Shown: one piece after another, positions 32,314 through 35,265 of the stretch
Numbering within the stretch: position 1 is the first letter of the stretch
Layout of the letters: every line of letters begins with the position of its first letter
Source of the DNA: Dietzia aerolata
GTDB taxonomy: Bacteria; Actinomycetota; Actinomycetes; Mycobacteriales; Mycobacteriaceae
Assembly: GCF_014144865.1 (NCBI RefSeq)
Contig: NZ_JAALDM010000066.1
Coordinates: 1-35,265, forward strand
DNA length: 35,265 nucleotides
Direction: 5' to 3'
The notes under the pieces: generated by a model
What the model was told of the DNA's origin: nothing
The model's input: the letters and a program-made list of their open reading frames with translations, nothing else
The model's database searches: none
Position numbers and translations under genes: made by a program

Positions 32314-33323
32314 TCATGCTGACGGACGCCGGACGACCACAGTCGATAGCGGTGTGAAGAACTCGTCGTCGCCGAAGACCTTGGTGAGGTGTAGGAAGCG
32401 TGGTGCGCACACGTATCGGATCGCCCTGAGTCGCACCGTGACCCCCGGGAGTTGATCGGCGAGTTGCCTGGCGATCGCCCGGCCTTCGCGGTACCACGCG
32501 GCAGGGTCGATGCCGCCGGCCCATTCCGGCAGGGCGAACCCTCCGTTCGGCAGGCCGAGCTCGGCAGCGGCCCTATCGTCATCCCGCCCGTAGTCGAGGA
32601 ATCCGCGGTGCCAGTCCTCGTTCCACTGCCGGAGTCGGTCCTCGAGCTGGGAGGTGAGCCCGAGGCTGCGCGGGGTCGGAAAACCCCGGGGGCCCGGACC
32701 GGCGCGGAGCCGGGGCGGCTGGTGATATGGCAATGCCCCGCCCCCAGGCCCCACTTGACCCCGTACTCCGGCATGAGTTTCAGTGCCCCCGGTACATCTG
32801 GATCGGGCTCATTGCCGGGCATCCGCCAGCCGTCCTCACGCGTGATCTGCCCGGTCAGGGCGCAGACGTAGCCCAGCTGATCAGCCGCCAACTCGCACAC
32901 CACGTACTTCTCCGCGCAGCAGAACACGAAATGCTCCGGGAAGTGCTCACCGAGGCGCTCCGCGAGTGCGTGGCCGCGGTCGAGCCAGGCCATCTCGTCG
33001 AATCCGTCCGCCCACACGGGCTGATCAACCGGACGGTCACCGAGGTGACGGAAATTGGTCTTGAACTGTCCGATCCAGTCCTCGATCTCGTTCCGCAGAG
33101 CCTGCGGGATCTGCAGGTCTGCCGCCACGCCCTGGTCGTACCCCGGATGGCCGGGTGGGAACACGTCAGGGGAGGCGGAAATGTAGGGCCGGTAATTGAT
33201 GACCGGGTGCAGCGCGAGAATTCGGCGATTAAACGGGCCCAGGTCAACGGGAACCCGGCACGCCGCACGACACAAGTGCGAGGCACGCAGCTCATGGAAG
33301 GTTCCATCCGGCGAGACACGCAT
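32314..33323 (-). pseudogene. Frameshifted gene with two related domains
   Basis: From ATG 33323 the frame encodes about 210 credible residues (VINYRPYISASPDVFPPGHPGYDQG, ALRNEIEDWIGQFKTNFRHLG, MAWLDRGHALAERLGEHFPEHFVFC), up to about 32690. The protein then continues in another frame (LTSQLEDRLRQWNEDWHRGFL, GIDPAAWYREGRAIARQLADQLPG) to a stop at 32314. The break falls at runs of A, C and G at 32680-32692. The two halves resemble each other: each has an amphipathic W-containing helix, then a W-x-x-G-x-D/F-x-x-A-W segment, G-R/H-A-x-A-x-x-L, and a final Y-V. So one gene with a duplicated domain has been broken, unless the break is a sequencing error. No family is recognised. Confidence 0.6.
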
Positions 33324-33398
33324 CAACTCAGAGTATCCCGCCCGGGCCTCGGGCAATCAGCAATGGGAACCAGCACGAGACCGCCGCGGAGACACGTG

Positions 33399-33851
33399 TC
33401 ACCACTGGGGTTCGACGACAAGCCAGGCGACGACACCCTCGAGAGCCCATAACGCATCCGTGGTGTCGACCAGGTCCCTGCCCTCCTCCACTCGCCCTTC
33501 CTCCAGGAGAGCGGCCGGATGCTCGACCGCCGCCTCGTAGGTGACGCGCGCCTTCTGTCCGGTCAGTGTCCCGCACGACCCCGACGGAAAGTTTGGCTCC
33601 ACAAACTCTGACGGCGATGGCCCGGGCCATTCGGGCACATCGTCGACAGTCGCGGTGGTGTCGACCATCCCCGGCTGACAAACGATCACCGACTCAGGGA
33701 ACGCGAGTTCCCGGGCCGTGGGCGAGGGCGCGCTCTCGACCGGTGTCGCCTCGGTCGGCGCCGGGCCAGATGTACCGTCGCTGCCGCACCCTGCCACCAG
33801 TGCCGCTCCTGCGAAGCAAGCGCCAACGCGTGCGCCATATCTCCTGAGCAT
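33399..33851 (-). CDS. Lipoprotein of unknown function
   Basis: A 150-residue exported lipoprotein. The signal MLRRYGARVGACFAGAALVAGC ends in the lipobox L-V-A-G-C (Cys22), then a Ser/Thr/Pro-rich linker. The mature domain has two further cysteines (IVCQPG, GSCGTL) that could form a disulphide, and ends in ALWALEGVVAWLVVEPQW. The ATG 33851 has GAGGAGA upstream. No family is recognised. It is divergent from the broken gene at 34031. Confidence 0.8.
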   Translation of the reverse strand: MLRRYGARVGACFAGAALVAGCGSDGTSGPAPTEATPVESAPSPTARELAFPESVIVCQPGMVDTTATVDDVPEWPGPSPSEFVEPNFPSGSCGTLTGQKARVTYEAAVEHPAALLEEGRVEEGRDLVDTTDALWALEGVVAWLVVEPQW

Positions 33852-34030
33852 CGCTGTCTCCTCTCCCAGTCATGGGCCGAACGTCGAGCTGCGGCGACCG
33901 GCGTCGCGGTTGGCAGGATCAGAAGTGCATTCCACGGTATCGAGACCACCGACCTCGGCCCTGGAGAAGCTGGCGCACGCGTTTTTATACGGTGAGGCCA
34001 CAGCGAGGACGGCGGGGAGGTGTAGCGCCA

Positions 34031-34271
34031 GTGGAGGCGATGAGGCCGGTTGAGGTCCCTCGGCAGGACCCTCCCGCGCCGTGGTGGAAGCGGTGGGGTT
34101 GGCGGATCTGCGCCGCGATCGCGCTTCTCACGGTGGTGGTGCTGCGGGCGGTCGGCGAACCTCTCGTTCTGGTCTGCGGCATCGATAGGTGCGGGCTTCG
34201 GCATGGTGTGGCTGGTGACCGAGTCGGCCCTGACGCGGGTGAATCAGGATGTTCCGGCAGAGACCAGGTGA
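34031..34271 (+). pseudogene. Frameshifted small two-helix membrane protein
   Basis: From GTG 34031 (ATG 34040 is also possible; GGGGAGG lies ten bases before the GTG) the frame reads MRPVEVPRQDPPAPWWKRWG, then a membrane helix (WRICAAIALLTVVVLRAVGEPLVLV). Near 34165-34185 the sensible reading moves one frame over to ASIGAGFGMVWLVTESALTRVNQ and stops at 34269-34271. Joined, these give a small protein of about 79 residues with two helices. There is no homopolymer at the break. It is a pseudogene or a sequencing error. Confidence 0.5.
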
Positions 34272-34322
34272 CATCTCGTCAGTCGGCCCACGGGCACTTC
34301 GCGATCGGGTTTAATGCAGGCT

Positions 34323-34934
34323 ATGCGTCGACTTATCTCACGTTCAGGTTTATCCGTCGCTGCTCTGCTCGTGCTGACCGCGTGCGGGGGTGAGGACACC
34401 GAGGCGACCACGGCCACGCCGGGCGCCGATACGTCAGCGGCCACCGTCACGGACACCGCTACGGCGGCGGAGAGCACAACTGCTGAGGCAGGGGGCGACC
34501 CCGTCGAGATCGCGGTCTGCGACCTGCTGAGCGACGAGGTGATCGAGGCGGCGACCGGGCGCACGCCTGCATCCTCGAAGGTGTGGACGCTCGGGGTCTC
34601 GGCGGACGAGGGGGAGTTCGCGTGCAGCTGGTCCGATCCCGAGGAGAGCGAGTTCGTCCACATCACGGTCTGGGCGCCGCCGGCCGACGTGAACGCGGAG
34701 TTCGAGGAACTGCGCAGCGGACTGTTCTATGACGAGGACGTGCCCTCCCCGGGCATCGGCGACGACTCGTTCTACCGACTCGCCGGTGTGGGCGAGTTGG
34801 GAACGGTCGTGTTCCTCTCGGACGGGATCCTGCACAAGATCGACCTGAGCAACCCGGCCGACGCCCCCGCGACCGCGGAACAGGAAGAGGAGGCGCGGAG
34901 AACACTCGTCACCCTCGCGGAGGGCGTCATCTGA
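34323..34934 (+). CDS. Lipoprotein, DUF3558-like
   Basis: A 203-residue exported lipoprotein. MRRLISRSGLSVAALLVLTAC carries the lipobox L-T-A-C; it is followed by a long Thr/Ala/Asp-rich linker (to about residue 58) and a globular domain beginning VCDLLSDEVIEAATG, then CSWSDPEESEFVHITVW, GIGDDSFYRLAGVGELGTVVF and LVTLAEG. The C-x-L-L-x-x-x-V...A-T-G opening and later C-S-W pattern resemble DUF3558 lipoproteins of mycobacteria and relatives. ATG 34323 is chosen; ATG 34314 is nine bases earlier, and neither has a strong ribosome site. Function unknown, probably anchored to the outer face of the plasma membrane. Confidence 0.8.
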   Translation: MRRLISRSGLSVAALLVLTACGGEDTEATTATPGADTSAATVTDTATAAESTTAEAGGDPVEIAVCDLLSDEVIEAATGRTPASSKVWTLGVSADEGEFACSWSDPEESEFVHITVWAPPADVNAEFEELRSGLFYDEDVPSPGIGDDSFYRLAGVGELGTVVFLSDGILHKIDLSNPADAPATAEQEEEARRTLVTLAEGVI

Positions 34935-34970
34935 CAGGCCCACCCGCCCACTGCTTCACCGCTTCCGGAC

Positions 34971-35024
34971 TTTGTCGACACCACTGCGGGAATCTGACCG
35001 ATTTTTCGCAGTGGTGACGACAAA
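34971..35024. repeat. Inverted repeat, 18-bp arms (one mismatch), 18-base loop
   Basis: The left arm 34971-34988 (TTTGTCGACACCACTGCG) and right arm 35007-35024 pair at 17 of 18 positions. The loop is AT-rich and ends in five Ts. It lies between the lipoprotein and the convergent fragment at the right edge. It could be a bidirectional terminator, though the arms are long and the sequence looks like a dispersed palindromic repeat. A second copy was not seen in the window. Confidence 0.7.
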
Positions 35025-35081
35025 ACTGGTCGGGGGCCGGGGGCCGGGGGTTGGTGCGGCGGGGCGTGGGCCGCTGACGGG

Positions 35082-35265
35082 TCACATGGAGAGTGCCGGT
35101 GGCGCCCCCGGCGAGGGCGGACCGCTCGGGAGAATGGGGAGCAGGCTGGCGTTGTGGTCGTCGGTACCCACGTAGTCGTCGGCGACCCGGTGCAGTGACG
35201 CCGACGCGGCACGCACCGCGGCGACCAGGGCCCGGTCCCCGGCGAGCCAGGTGTCGACCAACGCT
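35082..35265 (-). CDS. C-terminal part of a probable type VII secretion-associated (EspC/WXG100-like) protein
   Basis: The open frame enters from the right edge and ends at TGA 35082-35084. The visible 61 residues are helical (VDTWLAGDRALVAAVRAA, SLHRVADDYVGTDDHNAS) followed by a Pro-rich tail LPSGPPSPGAPPALSM. The end of the helix holds Y-V-G-T-D, fitting the Y-x-x-x-D/E general secretion signal of ESX substrates, and the YVxTDxxNAxxL pattern is typical of EspC-like (T7SS_ESX_EspC) proteins. The N-terminal helix is outside the window, so the call is tentative. Confidence 0.5.
   Translation of the reverse strand, partial: ALVDTWLAGDRALVAAVRAASASLHRVADDYVGTDDHNASLLPILPSGPPSPGAPPALSM

Noticed and set aside
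1-35265. tRNA, rRNA or CRISPR array
   Set aside because: No T-loop-like GTTCRA context with matching acceptor stem, no rRNA-like conserved sequence and no regularly spaced repeats were noticed by eye.

Overview
The window is high-GC actinobacterial DNA, best matched to the mycolic-acid group (Mycobacteriales/Corynebacteriales; Dietzia, Gordonia or Rhodococcus-like). The reasons are a CYP51 with its 3Fe-4S ferredoxin arranged as in Mycobacterium tuberculosis, a FadD19-like acyl-CoA synthetase, a CsoR with the M. tuberculosis ligand spacing, an MpaB/DUF2236 oxygenase, a DUF6131 micro-protein, lipobox lipoproteins, GTG starts and TANNNT -10 boxes. The genus is inferred from recognised proteins, not from a search. 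No rRNA, tRNA, CRISPR array or intact transposase was seen.

Left part (1-5.5 kb): cobyric acid synthase CobQ (cut by the window edge), a decayed Tat-signal gene behind a perfect Crp-type site, a sugar O-acetyltransferase, an MpaB-like oxygenase divergent from a TetR regulator, and a scar holding an orphan hypothetical gene and a truncated dihydrofolate-reductase-like gene that ends in a perfect 20-bp inverted repeat. From 5.5 to 8.5 kb is a complete copper operon, copZ-copA-csoR, transcribed leftwards from one promoter with a CsoR operator lying in its spacer.

Middle (8.5-18.1 kb): a secreted protein, a small HTH protein with an apparently leaderless promoter and two operator-like repeats, a universal stress protein, a DUF1801/DHFR-like pair, an MHS-type transporter, a secreted LIP-family lipase-like protein lacking the nucleophile serine, an SDR, a 56-residue micro-protein, a bacterial PH-domain protein and an acyl-CoA synthetase.

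The most coherent system is at 16.4-23.7 kb. TetR, CYP51, ferredoxin and an NTF2-like protein form one tightly packed leftward operon ending in a strong hairpin, with a FadD19-like ligase next. Across an AT-rich palindromic operator, a scramblase/LURP-one-like protein, a bile-acid:sodium-symporter-family transporter and a second NTF2-like protein run rightwards. Together these look like a regulated module for import and oxidation of a steroid or triterpenoid. The substrate is inferred.

Right part (23.8-35.3 kb): type II NADH dehydrogenase, a diaminopropionate ammonia-lyase-like PLP enzyme, a membrane protein, a pRiA4b ORF-3-family protein, a TetR plus DHA2 efflux pump unit with tandem operators, DUF6131, and then a decaying zone (31.7-34.3 kb) with two frameshifted genes, two lipoproteins, an imperfect inverted repeat and the C-terminus of a probable type VII secretion-associated protein at the edge.
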